Below are positions 1 through 9,995 of a stretch of 64,000 nucleotides of DNA, in pieces. Position 1 is the stretch's first letter, and every line of letters begins with the position of its first letter. Origin of the DNA: Aquitalea magnusonii (GTDB lineage Bacteria; Pseudomonadota; Gammaproteobacteria; Burkholderiales; Chromobacteriaceae); the NCBI RefSeq assembly GCF_002217795.2, contig NZ_AP018823.1:1922001-1986000 (forward strand). Reading direction: 5' to 3'. Made by a program: the position numbers and the translations under genes. Below the pieces are notes generated by a model. The model was not told the DNA's origin. It worked only from the letters and a program-made list of their open reading frames with translations, and made no database searches.

Positions 1-3000
1 TTTTACTGGGACCGCCAGCGCCGGCTGATCCGCAGTGAAACCCGGCAGCAGGATTACGATGCCCGTCAGCGCCCCTGGTTTAAGGGGGCCATGGCGCTGG
101 CCAATGACGGCAAGCTGTTCTGGACCGCACCGTATACCTTTTACACCACCCGTCAGATCGGCCTGACGGCAGTCAGTCGCTGGACCGCAGACGATGGCAG
201 CCGCTTTGTCATTGGCCATGACGTAAATCTCAGCAGCCTGGCCAGCTATACCGGCAGCCTGCCGGCCGAGCAGCAGAAAACGCTGGCGTTGCTGGATGAC
301 CAGGCCAGGCTGCTGGTACTGCCCTTGAGCGACCGGCAGCAACAGCAAGCACTGCAGATGCAGCCGCTGGCCACCATCAAGAATGGCCCGCTGGCGCATG
401 GCTACCAGCACTGGCTGCGCCGCACACAACAACCTGGCCTGGTCAGCCGCCACAACGCGGCCGATCAGGACTGGTTCAGCCTGTTCCAACCCATGCACTT
501 TGGCCAGCAGCTATTCTGGATTGCCGTCATTGCCCCACAGTCTGCCTTCCTGCCTGGCACTACCGGCGACCTGCTGGTGCTGGTGCTGATTACCGTGGCC
601 GCACTGGTATGCGGCGGCGTGGTGGCCCTGCGCATGGCGCGGCGCTTTGCCCTGCCCTTGCAGCAACTGGCAGAAGAAAGTGCCCGCATCGGACGGCTGG
701 AGCTGGCCTTGCCGGTCAGCCAGACTGCGCGGCAGGCACCGTGGCAGGAAATCAGCCAATTGGCCGCCGCCCAGGAACTGATGCGCCAACAACTGCTAAG
801 CAGCACCAGCCAACTGCAATATGCCCGCACCCAACTGGAACAAAAGGTTTCCGAGCGCACCAGTGCGCTGCTGCATCAGGTGGCGCTGGTGGAGGCGCTG
901 CTGGACATCATTCCCAATCCGATTTTCTACAAGGGCGCGGATAGCCGCTTCATCGGCTGCAATCAGGCTTATGAACAGGCATTCGGCATCAACCGGCGCG
1001 ACTTCATCGGCAAGCGCGTGCTGGACCTGGATTACCTGCCGCTGGCCGATCGCCAACACTACCAGCAGGAAGACGAAGCAGTCATCGCCCATTGCAGCCG
1101 GGTGGCGCGCGAGGAGCAGATGCAACTTGCCGACGGGCAGTTGCATCATGTGCTGTACTCGGTCACCGGCTTTCGCCATCAGGACAATACGCCTGGCGGG
1201 CTGATCGGCATGATCGTGGATGTGAGCGCGCTCAAGCTGGCAGAGCAGGATGCCCGCGCCGCGCGCCGCATTGCCGAGGCAGCCACCCGCGCCAAGGCGG
1301 ACTTCCTGGCCAATATGAGCCATGAAATCCGCACGCCGATGAATGCAATCATCGGCATGACCCAACTGGCCTTGCAAACCGGGCTCAATCCGCAGCAGCG
1401 CAATTATCTGGACAAGGTTCACATTGCCGCCAATGGCCTGCTGGGCCTGATCAACGACATCCTGGATTTTTCCAAGATCGAGGCGGGCAAGCTTAGCTGC
1501 GAACAGACCGACTTCATGCTGGAGGACGTCATCAGCCAGGTGGCCGACCTGGTGGCCCTGCGGGTGCGCGACAAGGGCCTGGAGCTGCTGTTCGACATCG
1601 CCACCGATGTGCCGCCGCGCCTGGTGGGCGACCCGCTGCGGCTGGGACAGGTGCTGAACAATCTGGTGGGCAATGCCGTCAAGTTTACCGACCAGGGCGA
1701 AATCACCCTGGCAGTGCGGCTGGAAGCCGAAGACCAGGACCAGGTGCTGCTGGGCATCGAAGTGCGCGATACCGGCATCGGCATGAGCCAGGCAGAACAG
1801 GACAACGTCTTCCACGCCTTTACCCAGGCCGACAGCTCCACCACGCGCCGCTATGGCGGTACTGGCCTGGGGCTGAGCATCTGCAAGCACATCGTGGAAC
1901 TGATGCATGGCGACATCAGTGTCAGCAGCACCCCCGGAGTTGGCAGCAGCTTCCGCTTCACCTGCCGGCTGGGCAAGGCCCAGCCGCAGCCGGAGCAAGC
2001 CAGCACCCTGCCCGACATCCGCGGCATGCGGGCATTGGTGGTTGATGACAATGCCGCGGCACGGGAGGTGTTTGCCCACATGCTGCAAGCCCTGCAACTG
2101 GATGCCGAAGCGGTGGACAGCGGCCCGGCAGCACTGCAGTCGCTACAGCGGGCGCAGCAGGCCGGACACCCCTACCAACTGGCATTGATAGACTGGAAAA
2201 TGCCCGGCATGGATGGCGTGGAAACCCTGCAACAGATCCAGGCCAGCGCAGACTTCCCCACCCCGGCCTGCCTGCTGGCCACCGCCCATGACAGCGACAG
2301 CCTGGCGCAAGCACTGGGCCAGACACCGGTGGACGGCATTCTGGACAAACCGGCCACCTTCTCCACCCTGCTGGATGCCATTCACACCGCCTGCCGCCAC
2401 CAGCCGGCACTGGTACGCAACAACAGCGCCCCGCGGCTGGATCTGCCGCAGCTCAGGCAATGGCTGCAAGGCAGCCGGGTGCTGCTGGTGGAAGACAATC
2501 AGACCAATCAGGAAGTGGCGCTGGAATTACTGCGCCAAGTGGGCATCCAGGCCGACCTGGCGGAAAACGGTGCGCAAGCACTGCAGATGGCCGACCAGCA
2601 CGACTACCAGCTCCTGCTGATGGACTGCCAGATGCCGGTGATGGATGGGCTGGAAGCCAGTCGCCAGTTGCGCCGCCAGCCTGCCCATGCCACACGCAAG
2701 ATCGTGGCCATGACAGCCAATGTCATGGCCGGAGAAGAACAGCGCTGCCTGGAGGCAGGCATGGATGATTACATTGCCAAGCCGATCGATATCCAGGTGT
2801 TCTACGCCACCTTGCTGCGCCATTTACAGCCCGATTTGCCACCGCCGCTGCCAGTCAGCAGCACTGCGCAAACGCCGGCAACCGGCAATGTACTGCTGGA
2901 CCGCAACACTGCCCTGCTGCGCATGGGGGGTGATCACACCCTGTATGCACGCCTGCTAAGCCGCTTTCAGGAACGGGAGCACGATGCCGTGCAACGTCTG

Positions 3001-3471
3001 CGCCAGGCGCTGCAGCAGGGAGAAAAAGATGGCGCACGCCGCATCGTCCACAATCTGAAGGGATTGGCCGGCAATATCGGTGCCGATGCACTGGCCGCGG
3101 CCTGCCGCCATCTGGAATACCATCTGGATGGCGATGGCAGCCAGCGGGAAGAAGCCATCGCACGCCTGCAACAGCAATTGCAGCAACTGCTGGCGCATCT
3201 GGAGCAGGAACAGGCAGCAGCACCAGACCCTGCCAGCCCGTTCATCGAGGACAGCCAGGCGCTGATCAGCGCGCTGGCCCTGCAATTGCAGGACAACGAT
3301 ATCAAGGCCAGCCGTACCGCCACCGCCCTGTACCATGCGCTGGCCGGCCACGCCGAGGCGGATACGGCACAGCAGCTATCCCGCCTGGCCGCGCAATACG
3401 AATACGACGCAGCGCTACAGCAGCTCGAACAGCTGGCTGCGCGCCTGCAACCAAAGCCGACAATGCAATAG
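1..3471 (+). CDS. Hybrid sensor histidine kinase (Cache-HAMP-PAS-HK-REC-REC-Hpt), 5' end outside window
   Basis: The frame is open from base 1, so the N-terminus is missing; 1156 residues are visible. Counting from the first codon, residues 1-185 are the end of a periplasmic dCache sensor (YDARQRPWF is the typical Cache motif). A membrane segment lies near 188-210, followed by HAMP, a coiled coil and a PAS domain (about 295-415). The kinase core has phospho-acceptor His441 in MSHEIRTPMN and ATPase boxes DTGIGM and GGTGLGLSI. Two receiver domains carry Asp731 (IDWKMPGMDG) and Asp875 (MDCQMPVMDG), and a C-terminal Hpt domain has His1017 in HNLKG. This is a complete BarA/TorS-like phosphorelay in one inner-membrane protein. 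The HD-GYP response regulator 21 bases downstream is the obvious output partner (inference). The ligand is unknown; Cache domains commonly bind amino or carboxylic acids. Confidence 0.93.
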   Translation, partial: FYWDRQRRLIRSETRQQDYDARQRPWFKGAMALANDGKLFWTAPYTFYTTRQIGLTAVSRWTADDGSRFVIGHDVNLSSLASYTGSLPAEQQKTLALLDDQARLLVLPLSDRQQQQALQMQPLATIKNGPLAHGYQHWLRRTQQPGLVSRHNAADQDWFSLFQPMHFGQQLFWIAVIAPQSAFLPGTTGDLLVLVLITVAALVCGGVVALRMARRFALPLQQLAEESARIGRLELALPVSQTARQAPWQEISQLAAAQELMRQQLLSSTSQLQYARTQLEQKVSERTSALLHQVALVEALLDIIPNPIFYKGADSRFIGCNQAYEQAFGINRRDFIGKRVLDLDYLPLADRQHYQQEDEAVIAHCSRVAREEQMQLADGQLHHVLYSVTGFRHQDNTPGGLIGMIVDVSALKLAEQDARAARRIAEAATRAKADFLANMSHEIRTPMNAIIGMTQLALQTGLNPQQRNYLDKVHIAANGLLGLINDILDFSKIEAGKLSCEQTDFMLEDVISQVADLVALRVRDKGLELLFDIATDVPPRLVGDPLRLGQVLNNLVGNAVKFTDQGEITLAVRLEAEDQDQVLLGIEVRDTGIGMSQAEQDNVFHAFTQADSSTTRRYGGTGLGLSICKHIVELMHGDISVSSTPGVGSSFRFTCRLGKAQPQPEQASTLPDIRGMRALVVDDNAAAREVFAHMLQALQLDAEAVDSGPAALQSLQRAQQAGHPYQLALIDWKMPGMDGVETLQQIQASADFPTPACLLATAHDSDSLAQALGQTPVDGILDKPATFSTLLDAIHTACRHQPALVRNNSAPRLDLPQLRQWLQGSRVLLVEDNQTNQEVALELLRQVGIQADLAENGAQALQMADQHDYQLLLMDCQMPVMDGLEASRQLRRQPAHATRKIVAMTANVMAGEEQRCLEAGMDDYIAKPIDIQVFYATLLRHLQPDLPPPLPVSSTAQTPATGNVLLDRNTALLRMGGDHTLYARLLSRFQEREHDAVQRLRQALQQGEKDGARRIVHNLKGLAGNIGADALAAACRHLEYHLDGDGSQREEAIARLQQQLQQLLAHLEQEQAAAPDPASPFIEDSQALISALALQLQDNDIKASRTATALYHALAGHAEADTAQQLSRLAAQYEYDAALQQLEQLAARLQPKPTMQ

Positions 3472-3492
3472 CCACCTGAAAGCACACCGACC

Positions 3493-4551
3493 ATGGCCGA
3501 CCTCAGACAGCGCCAGAGCATCCTGATTGCCGATGATGTACCGGAAAACATCGAACTTCTGGCCGCCATCCTGGAAGACGAATATGCAATCAAGGTGGCC
3601 CCCAATGGGGAAAAGGCGCTGAAGATTGCCTACTCGGATGCACCGCCGGACTTGATCCTGCTGGACGTGATGATGCCTGGTCTCAGTGGTCACGAAGTAT
3701 GCCGTCGCCTTAAGGCCAATCCCGACCGGCAGCACATCCCGGTGATTTTTGTCACTGCCATGTGCTCGGTGGAAGATGAACGGCTGGGACTGGAAATCGG
3801 TGCCGTGGACTACATTACCAAGCCGATCAGCCCGCCGGTGGTCAAGGCACGGGTGCGCACCCATCTGGCACTGTATGATCAAACGCGCGAACTGGAACGC
3901 ATGGTTGCGCAGCGCACGCGTGAGCTGCTGACCTCGCGCCAGCAAATCATCCAGCGCCTTGGCCGCGCCGCCGAATTCAAGGACAACGAAACCGGCAATC
4001 ACGTCATCCGCATGGCCCATGCCTCGCGCCTGATTGCCGAAGTGGCCGGACTGGGGGACAAGGCACAGGAAATCCTGCAACTGGCCGCACCCATGCACGA
4101 TATCGGCAAGATCGGCATCCCCGATCACATCCTGCTCAAGCCCGGCAAGCTGGACTGCAGCGAATGGAATCTGATGAAGCAGCATCCGCTGATGGGGGCG
4201 GACATCATCGGCAAACACGATGACGAACTGCTGCAAACCGCGCACACTATCGCCCTCACCCACCACGAGCGCTGGGATGGCAGCGGCTATCCTTACGGCT
4301 TGCGTGGCACGGCCATCCCGCTGGTGGGCCGCATCGTTGCCATCGCCGACGTGTTTGACGCCCTGCTGTCGGTACGGCCCTACAAACCGGCCCTGCCGCT
4401 GGAAGTGGCGCTGGACTATATGTATGGCCAATCCGGCTCGCATTTCGACCCGCAGCTGATTCCCGCCTTCAAAAAAGCCCTGCCGGAAATCCTGAAAATC
4501 CACCAGACTTACGCCGACGACAAGACCCAGCCCCCGGCGTACCCGGCCTGA
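3493..4551 (+). CDS. Response regulator with HD-GYP c-di-GMP phosphodiesterase domain
   Basis: The 352-residue protein has an N-terminal receiver domain (about 8-125, phospho-acceptor Asp58 in LILLDVMMPG) and a C-terminal HD-GYP domain (about 150-345). The metal-binding HD pair is His202-Asp203 in MHDIGKIGIP and the signature is HHERWDGSGYP at 257-267. All metal ligands that can be recognised are present, so it should hydrolyse cyclic di-GMP in the cytoplasm when phosphorylated. It follows the hybrid kinase after 21 bases and is probably co-transcribed with it; the kinase's Hpt domain is the likely phosphodonor (inference). The ribosome site before the ATG is weak (GAAAG). Confidence 0.93.
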   Translation: MADLRQRQSILIADDVPENIELLAAILEDEYAIKVAPNGEKALKIAYSDAPPDLILLDVMMPGLSGHEVCRRLKANPDRQHIPVIFVTAMCSVEDERLGLEIGAVDYITKPISPPVVKARVRTHLALYDQTRELERMVAQRTRELLTSRQQIIQRLGRAAEFKDNETGNHVIRMAHASRLIAEVAGLGDKAQEILQLAAPMHDIGKIGIPDHILLKPGKLDCSEWNLMKQHPLMGADIIGKHDDELLQTAHTIALTHHERWDGSGYPYGLRGTAIPLVGRIVAIADVFDALLSVRPYKPALPLEVALDYMYGQSGSHFDPQLIPAFKKALPEILKIHQTYADDKTQPPAYPA

Positions 4552-4611
4552 AAGCAGCAGGGCGCATCTGGCTGCGGCGATGGTAAGCGGTGCGCCAGAG
4601 TGACGGGTCGC

Positions 4612-4642
4612 AAAAAAAGCCCCCGTATCATACGGGGGCTTT
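4612..4642. terminator. Rho-independent terminator between convergent genes
   Basis: A GC-rich inverted repeat with 12-base arms (AAAGCCCCCGTA and its complement, 4616-4627 and 4632-4642) sits between the HD-GYP gene and the convergent chemoreceptor. On the minus strand it is followed by seven T residues, so it fits best as the chemoreceptor terminator. On the plus strand only three T residues follow. Confidence 0.8.
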
Positions 4643-4680
4643 GGCTGTCCGGGACGGGCAGCACCATGCTGCCAAGCCGC

Positions 4681-6552
4681 TTACAGCTTGAACTGCGATA
4701 CCAGCGAGCGCAGGTCGGCACCACGACGCGACAGATCCTGGATGATGGTGAGAATGCGCTGTACATTCTCATCGCTCTCCAGTGCCTTGGCATTAATGCG
4801 CTCTGCACTTTGCGCCATCACGGTGGTTGCGGTGCTCTGCTCCTTGGTTGAGCTGGTGATTTCCGACATGCGCCGCGCGATATCGTGGGTGCTGGCCTTG
4901 ATCTTGCCCACCTTGTCAGCCGCCTCACGCGACAGTGACACCCCGGTGGCCACGCGCTCATTGGTCTTGCTGGTATGGCCGATGGCCACTTCGGTCTGGC
5001 TCATCACGCTATTGATCATCTGCGCGATTTCCACCGTGGCCGATGCGGTGCGTTCTGCCAGCTTGCGCACTTCATCTGCCACCACAGCAAAGCCGCGCCC
5101 CTGCTCACCGGCACGCGCAGCCTCGATGGCAGCGTTCAATGCCAGCAGGTTGGTCTGATCGGCAATATCACGGATCACGGCCACAATGCCGCGAATCTGC
5201 TCGGAATGCGAAGACAGATCGCCCATGGCATTTTGCAGCGCATCCACAGTCTGCACGATGGACTGCACCTCGCTGGCCACTTTTTCCATCGCCTGGTAAG
5301 AGTCTTCCGAGTTTTCGCGCGTGGTGGCCACCAGCACTTCGGTTTCGCCGGCATTGTCGGCAATGTGATTGATGCTGACGGTGATCTCTTCGATCGTTGC
5401 GGCAGTGGCAGACAACTCATTGGACTGCACGCGCGAGTCGGAGGCAATGCTTTCTGCCGCCTGGTGCAAGGCAGAGGTATCACGCGCCAGGGCTTCGGCA
5501 TCGTTGCGCACGGAAACAAACATGCCATGCAGCTTGTGAACGAAGGCATTGAAGGCTTCGGCAATCTGGCCCACTTCATCTTGCGAACGCACCGGCAGAT
5601 GCAAGGTGAGGTCGCCATCGCCGCTGGCCACGTTGCGCATGGCGTCACGCAGCTCGGTCAGGCCGGACAGCATGCGGGCTACCCCGAAGGTGGCCAGCAA
5701 GGCCACCACCACCACGCCGGCAATCAACACGCCTATCATCAGCTCGATCATGTGCGAAACGGAAACCGTGGCCGCGGCCACCGGCACCACCACGCCCAGC
5801 AGCCAGCCGGTCTTGCCGACCGGATACAGCGCAGTCATGCTGGATTCGCCATTGATATTGACGGTCTGCAGCGTACCGTCCTTGCTGATGCTGTTGAGGT
5901 CGAAGCCGGACATCACCTCACTGATTTTCTTCATGCCCGAATCCTTGGCCGGATGGGCAATCACCGAGCCGTCACCCGTCACCAGGAAGGCAAAACCATC
6001 GCCCGGCAGCTTGGAGGACACCACTTCGTCAGCCACCCGCACCAGCGACACGTCGCCACCGGCCACCGCCACCAACTGGCCATCCTTACGCAAGGCCTTG
6101 GCAAAGGTAATGATGGGTTTCTTGGTGGCTGCATCAATGTAGGGAGCGGTGGCAATGGCTTCCTGCGAGTTGCTGGCAGCCAGATACCACGGACGACCGG
6201 TCGGATCATAGCCCGGCGGCACCGGTGTTGAGCCGGTGAACTGGGTCATTTTCTTGTTGGGTTCGCCGACATACATGTCGTCCAGCTTGCCGGCTACTTG
6301 CGACTGATCGAGGATGGGCTTCATGTCCCCCTCGGTAAAGTGCAGCAGCGCAGAGCCGACGATATTCTGACGGGTGCTTACCCATTCGGTGATAAAGCTG
6401 ACCTTGTTATTGGCGGTCTGACTAATCTGATCGCTGATGGAAGAAAGCAGGGCTTCTTTCATCTTCCAGTAAGCCACACCGCAAAACAGCAGCGAGATGG
6501 CCACCAGTATCATCAGAACGAATGCAAGCATTCTTGAACGGAGAGTACGCAT
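4681..6552 (-). CDS. Methyl-accepting chemotaxis protein with dCache ligand-binding domain
   Basis: The 623-residue chemoreceptor has a first membrane helix at about residues 9-30 and a periplasmic dCache_1 domain to about 275 ([12 protein letters not shown] and ITFAKAL are typical of the family). A second membrane helix ([17 protein letters not shown]), a HAMP linker and a long cytoplasmic signalling coiled coil follow. The coiled coil contains the highly conserved hairpin tip [19 protein letters not shown]. It should couple to CheW/CheA at the pole and bias flagellar rotation. There is no CheR/CheB-tethering pentapeptide at the C-terminus. The gene is monocistronic, with an AGGA ribosome site six bases before the ATG. 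The ligand is not predictable; dCache receptors often sense amino acids. Confidence 0.95.
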   Translation of the reverse strand: MRTLRSRMLAFVLMILVAISLLFCGVAYWKMKEALLSSISDQISQTANNKVSFITEWVSTRQNIVGSALLHFTEGDMKPILDQSQVAGKLDDMYVGEPNKKMTQFTGSTPVPPGYDPTGRPWYLAASNSQEAIATAPYIDAATKKPIITFAKALRKDGQLVAVAGGDVSLVRVADEVVSSKLPGDGFAFLVTGDGSVIAHPAKDSGMKKISEVMSGFDLNSISKDGTLQTVNINGESSMTALYPVGKTGWLLGVVVPVAAATVSVSHMIELMIGVLIAGVVVVALLATFGVARMLSGLTELRDAMRNVASGDGDLTLHLPVRSQDEVGQIAEAFNAFVHKLHGMFVSVRNDAEALARDTSALHQAAESIASDSRVQSNELSATAATIEEITVSINHIADNAGETEVLVATTRENSEDSYQAMEKVASEVQSIVQTVDALQNAMGDLSSHSEQIRGIVAVIRDIADQTNLLALNAAIEAARAGEQGRGFAVVADEVRKLAERTASATVEIAQMINSVMSQTEVAIGHTSKTNERVATGVSLSREAADKVGKIKASTHDIARRMSEITSSTKEQSTATTVMAQSAERINAKALESDENVQRILTIIQDLSRRGADLRSLVSQFKL

Positions 6553-6868
6553 GGAGAATCCTATTCTTATAATTGCTTAAAACCCTACACTGCAGCCCTG
6601 TGCACAAAGGAGCGCCCGCACAGGCTAGATGCCATATTCACGGCTTCACCTTGACACGTCAATACCATTTTAAATGCAACAAGCATTTTAAAAAGAAACT
6701 TGCACACTATCGGCATTGGCAGACATATTCTGCCCTGATTGCCCCATCCCCATCCCCGAAGTTTCAAAAGCCAGCAAGGCTGAAAAGGGCTTTGGGCAAC
6801 ACTTTATTTATTTATTGAACAGTTTCAGCGGACAATCCAGTTATGCGTATAAATTATCTACATCCATG
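6553..6868. other. Intergenic region upstream of the chemoreceptor, no gene
   Basis: This AT-richer spacer lies between the start of the chemoreceptor gene and the HU terminator. It contains a small hairpin (AAATGC, five-base loop, GCATTT, 6672-6688) and the interrupted palindrome TTGACACGTCAA. No coding frame with codon bias or ribosome site was recognised. The chemoreceptor promoter should lie here on the minus strand, but no convincing sigma-70 or sigma-28 element could be assigned. Confidence 0.5.
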
Positions 6869-6890
6869 AAAAAAGGACGCCACAGCGTCC
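6869..6890 (-). terminator. Rho-independent terminator of the HU gene
   Basis: The stem GGACGC, loop CACA and stem GCGTCC (6875-6890) is followed on the minus strand by six T residues (6869-6874). It lies about 40 bases after the stop codon of the HU-family gene. Confidence 0.8.
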
Positions 6891-6928
6891 CTTATATATT
6901 GCCAGCCTCTGGCATGCAGTCCGGTGAA

Positions 6929-7204
6929 TCAGCCGGCCACGGCATCCTTGAGCGCCTTGATGGGAGTGAACACCACCTTTCGCTTGGCCGGAATCAACAC
7001 CGTTTCGCCGGTCTTGGGGTTGCGGCCGTTGCGGGCGGCAGTATCTTTCACCTTGAACTTGCCGGTACTGGCCAGCGTCAACTCACCGCCGTTGACCAGC
7101 TCTTCGCGGATGGTTTGCTCCAGAGCGTCCATGAAGCGCAGGACATCGACTTTGCTGCTACCGGTTTTTTCAGAAAGGATGGCAATGAGTTGTTGTTTGG
7201 TCAT
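6929..7204 (-). CDS. HU-family histone-like DNA-binding protein
   Basis: This 91-residue protein has the HU/IHF fold. The DNA-binding arm signature is RNGRNPKTGE and the C-terminus is KALKDAV, as in HU. It binds and bends DNA non-specifically as a homodimer or with another HU subunit in the nucleoid. A GTG 18 bases upstream would add six residues (MAQEPS), but the GGAG ribosome site lies inside that extension at correct spacing for the ATG at 7204, so the shorter start is chosen. The arm is more HU-like than IHF-like. A dedicated terminator follows and the gene is monocistronic. Confidence 0.9.
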   Translation of the reverse strand: MTKQQLIAILSEKTGSSKVDVLRFMDALEQTIREELVNGGELTLASTGKFKVKDTAARNGRNPKTGETVLIPAKRKVVFTPIKALKDAVAG

Positions 7205-7431
7205 GCTTGGCTCCTGCGCCACTGTAATGATGAAAAAAAGCGTTAAACCGTGAGGTTAACCAGCCAAGCCCTGCTCCAGCAAGGGAAATTTGTGTCTGCC
7301 GCATGGGGGCTCTGCTCACATTCGGCCAACACTGGCAGAAAAAGATGGGCTGCAAGTGGCTTGCTTCTGCTTTTTTGATTACGTACAATTTCAAAATCAT
7401 CAACGCAGCATCCATATCGGGACATCGCGTC

Positions 7432-7728
7432 ATGCCTGCATTCAGCCACGATACAAACACCAGTCGCTTCACCCTGCGCATGCCTGACCATGCACTCAGC
7501 GGTGCCGGCATTGCCGCCGGTCATTGGCTGCACATCGATAGCCAGGCAAGCCCGGTACATGGCAGCCTGGTGCTGGCCGCACTGGATGGCGAGCTGCTGG
7601 TCCGTCGCCTGCAGCGCAGTGGCAAGCATCTGCGCCTGCTGGCCGCCCACCCGGATTACCCCGATATTGACCCGCATTATGGCCAGGACTTTGCCATCTG
7701 GGGCGTCGCCAGCTCCTGCGCTTGCTGA
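7432..7728 (+). CDS. UmuD/LexA-like S24 domain protein lacking the catalytic Ser and Lys
   Basis: This 98-residue protein aligns without gaps to the C-terminal half of E. coli UmuD: GAGI...HID...[20 protein letters not shown] against GGI...IVD...[20 protein letters not shown]. In that alignment the catalytic Ser60 position is Ala21 and the catalytic Lys97 position is Arg58. Self-cleavage as in UmuD or LexA is therefore not expected. The N-terminal cleavage region is also missing (UmuD has 139 residues), and no umuC follows. The start was taken at the ATG opening MPAFSHD; longer in-frame starts upstream lack any family similarity. Function is unknown: it could be a dimerisation partner of a genuine UmuD or a decaying remnant. 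Confidence 0.7.
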   Translation: MPAFSHDTNTSRFTLRMPDHALSGAGIAAGHWLHIDSQASPVHGSLVLAALDGELLVRRLQRSGKHLRLLAAHPDYPDIDPHYGQDFAIWGVASSCAC

Positions 7729-7767
7729 CTGCACAGCGCAGCCAGAAGCGCAAGGTGAAATCCAGTC

Positions 7768-7795
7768 TTGTCAGTTCTCCCTCCCCGGCTATAAC
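7768..7795 (+). promoter_or_regulatory. Candidate sigma-70 promoter of the second chemoreceptor
   Basis: TTGTCA (7768-7773), a 16-base spacer and TATAAC (7790-7795) lie about 50 bases before the chemoreceptor ATG. This is a sequence match only. Confidence 0.45.
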
Positions 7796-7844
7796 TCAAC
7801 AAGCCAAACGCTTGCTGGGCAAGATAACACCGGGGAACACAACC

Positions 7845-9464
7845 ATGAACATTTCACAAAGGCTGGCACTTACCTTGGGCATTGCCTTGCTGGCGCTGCT
7901 GGGTATCGGCGGCTTCGGATTGTACGAACAGCATCAAGCCAACGCCCGCTTCGAATACCTCAGTGACAACACCTTCCCCAGCATCATCGCGCTGGACGAG
8001 ATGCAAGATGCACTCACCTTGCTGCGTACTGGCACTTATCGCCATGTGATTGCGCATGATGATGCGCAAAAGGAAAAAGATCAGCAGGCCATCAACACCC
8101 AGGACAAGCGCTTTGACGATGCCCTGGCGCGCTATCAGCAAAGCCTGATCGTCAACGAGGAGGACCGCAAGCTGCTGGAACGGGAGCGCAAGCTGATGCA
8201 GGAATACCGCAGCGCACGCGACGCCCTGCTGCAATTGTCCAGGCAACACAAGACACAGGAAGCGGAACAAGCCATTTTCAACGGCCCCATGCGCACCATC
8301 ACCGCCGCCCTGAGCAAGAGTATGGCCGAGCACATGCAGTTCAACTACCGCTTGGCCGCCACCCTGTCCGCGGACAATACCAAGGCTTACCAGCAGGCCA
8401 TCACCACCTCACTGGTCTTCATCAGTATCTGTCTGCTGGTCTGTGGCATCCTGGGCGGCCGACTGTTCCGTCATATCAGAAGCAGCCTGCTGGGCATGCG
8501 TGACGTGATGCTGAATGTGCGCCAGTCGCTGGATTTCCGTCTGCGCGTCAAACTGGAACGCAAGGATGAGGTGGGCGAAACTGCCGAAGCCTTCAACACC
8601 TTGCTGCAACAATTGCAAAGCAGCTTCCAGGACATCCGCCGCAGTGTGGAAAACGTGGACCAGGCCATCGAAGGGATGGCCGCCAACACCTCACAGATTG
8701 CCCGCAGCTCCGAAGTGCAAAGCGAGGCGGCATCCGCCATGGCCGCTGCCGTGGAGGAAATGACGGTCAGCATCAACCATGTTTCTGACCGCGCCATGGA
8801 AGCCAGCAGCCAAACCAGCACCGCAGGCAGCATGGCCACCCAGGGTGGGCAGGTGATCATGGCCACGGTGGCGGGCATCACCCAGGTGTCGGCATCGGTA
8901 CAGGATGCGGCCACCCACATCCGCCAGTTGAAGCAGGATAGCCAGACCATCGCCACGGTGATGGGCATCATCAAGGACATTGCCGAGCAGACCAATCTGC
9001 TGGCATTGAATGCCGCCATCGAAGCCGCCCGCGCCGGCGAAATGGGCCGCGGTTTTGCCGTGGTGGCCGATGAGGTACGCAAGCTGGCGGAACGTACTGC
9101 CAAGTCAACCACTGAAATTTCCAGTGTCATCACCAAGATGCAACAGGGCACCGAAGATGCGGTAAGCAGCATGGAACAGGTGGTGGTGCGCGCCAATCAG
9201 GAAGCCGACAGCGCACGCGAGGCCAATACCGCCATCGATCAGATCCAGTCCAACACGCATCAGGCGATGGGCCTGGTCCACGATATTTCCAACAGCATTG
9301 CCGAGCAGACCAGCACCAGCAATACCATTGCCCAGCGCGTGGAGCAGATTGCCCAGATGGCGGAGGAAAACTCCTCCGCCGCAGGCAGTTCGGCCGATGC
9401 CGCCCGCAACCTGCATCAGCAAGCCAGGACGATATTGCGCACCGTGGCGCAATACCAGGTTTGA
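7845..9464 (+). CDS. Methyl-accepting chemotaxis protein with four-helix-bundle sensor
   Basis: The 539-residue chemoreceptor starts at the ATG opening [12 protein letters not shown]; the frame is open further upstream but without similarity. Residues 8-28 form a membrane helix. An all-helical periplasmic domain (about 30-190) looks like the 4HB_MCP type rather than the Cache type of its neighbour. A second membrane helix ([17 protein letters not shown]), HAMP and the signalling hairpin with [19 protein letters not shown] follow. The ends carry the usual methylation-helix heptads, and no pentapeptide tether is seen at the C-terminus (RTVAQYQV). Function: transmembrane taxis receptor coupling to CheA/CheW. 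Confidence 0.94.
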   Translation: MNISQRLALTLGIALLALLGIGGFGLYEQHQANARFEYLSDNTFPSIIALDEMQDALTLLRTGTYRHVIAHDDAQKEKDQQAINTQDKRFDDALARYQQSLIVNEEDRKLLERERKLMQEYRSARDALLQLSRQHKTQEAEQAIFNGPMRTITAALSKSMAEHMQFNYRLAATLSADNTKAYQQAITTSLVFISICLLVCGILGGRLFRHIRSSLLGMRDVMLNVRQSLDFRLRVKLERKDEVGETAEAFNTLLQQLQSSFQDIRRSVENVDQAIEGMAANTSQIARSSEVQSEAASAMAAAVEEMTVSINHVSDRAMEASSQTSTAGSMATQGGQVIMATVAGITQVSASVQDAATHIRQLKQDSQTIATVMGIIKDIAEQTNLLALNAAIEAARAGEMGRGFAVVADEVRKLAERTAKSTTEISSVITKMQQGTEDAVSSMEQVVVRANQEADSAREANTAIDQIQSNTHQAMGLVHDISNSIAEQTSTSNTIAQRVEQIAQMAEENSSAAGSSADAARNLHQQARTILRTVAQYQV

Positions 9465-9486
9465 ACCAGGCAAGGCAGCGTCATGC

Positions 9487-9918
9487 TCAGCCCAGATGGG
9501 TGTGACGCTCCGGCCTGGCGCTTGTCTCCATTTCCACCAAGCCCTGCAGGATGCCGCAGGCATCTACGGCTTGTTCATGCTGGCAGCGCTGCCGCAGCGC
9601 ATCCAGTTGCTGCTTGAGCTGCAGCAATTCCGCAATCCGTGCATCTACATGCTGGATATGATCGTCCAGCAAGTGGTTCACGCCGCCACAATCGGCTGCC
9701 GGGGCTTCCATCAGCGCCAGCAGCTGATGAATCTCCTCATGCGTCATGTCCAGCGCCCGGCAATTGCGTACAAAGCGCAGACGCTCCAGATGACGGCTAC
9801 CGTAGCTGCGATAATTATTCGCTTCGCGGTCGGCGGCCGGCAGCAAGCCCGCCTTTTCGTAAAAGCGCACCGTTTCCGTGGTGCAGCCTGCCCGCTGGGC
9901 CAGATCACCAATTTTCAT
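9487..9918 (-). CDS. cadR: MerR-family heavy-metal regulator, CadR/PbrR type
   Basis: This 143-residue MerR protein has an N-terminal winged helix-turn-helix (MKIGDLAQRAGCTTETVRFY), a long dimerisation helix and a metal-binding end with Cys77, Cys112 and Cys121. That spacing matches the Cd(II)/Pb(II)-sensing CadR/PbrR group rather than CueR, ZntR or MerR. It is divergent from a P1B-type ATPase with a typical elongated-spacer MerR promoter between them. It should bend this promoter and activate the pump when Cd, Pb or Zn binds. Exact metal preference cannot be read from the sequence. The C-terminus has a short His-containing tail (HTHLG). Confidence 0.9.
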   Translation of the reverse strand: MKIGDLAQRAGCTTETVRFYEKAGLLPAADREANNYRSYGSRHLERLRFVRNCRALDMTHEEIHQLLALMEAPAADCGGVNHLLDDHIQHVDARIAELLQLKQQLDALRQRCQHEQAVDACGILQGLVEMETSARPERHTHLG

Positions 9919-9936
9919 GTTTGCTCCTCACCGCGC

Positions 9937-9967
9937 TTGACCTTGTAGTTGCTTCAAGGTGTTTACT
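9937..9967 (+). promoter_or_regulatory. MerR-type promoter and operator for the metal ATPase
   Basis: A -35 TTGACC (9937-9942) and -10 TTTACT (9962-9967) are separated by 19 bases, the long spacer that MerR-family activators need. The dyad ACCTTG...CAAGGT (9940-9945 and 9955-9960) lies within the spacer, as in known cadR/pbrR operators. Confidence 0.85.
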
Positions 9968-9995
9968 GTAAGCCAAAGCCGCACAGGAGAACAAT

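Noticed and set aside
796..2097. 433-codon minus-strand frame inside the hybrid kinase
   Set aside because: Antisense of clearly conserved kinase and receiver domains.
6672..6688. Small RNA or terminator in the chemoreceptor upstream region
   Set aside because: The hairpin is short and AT-rich, with no promoter or T-tract to support a transcript.
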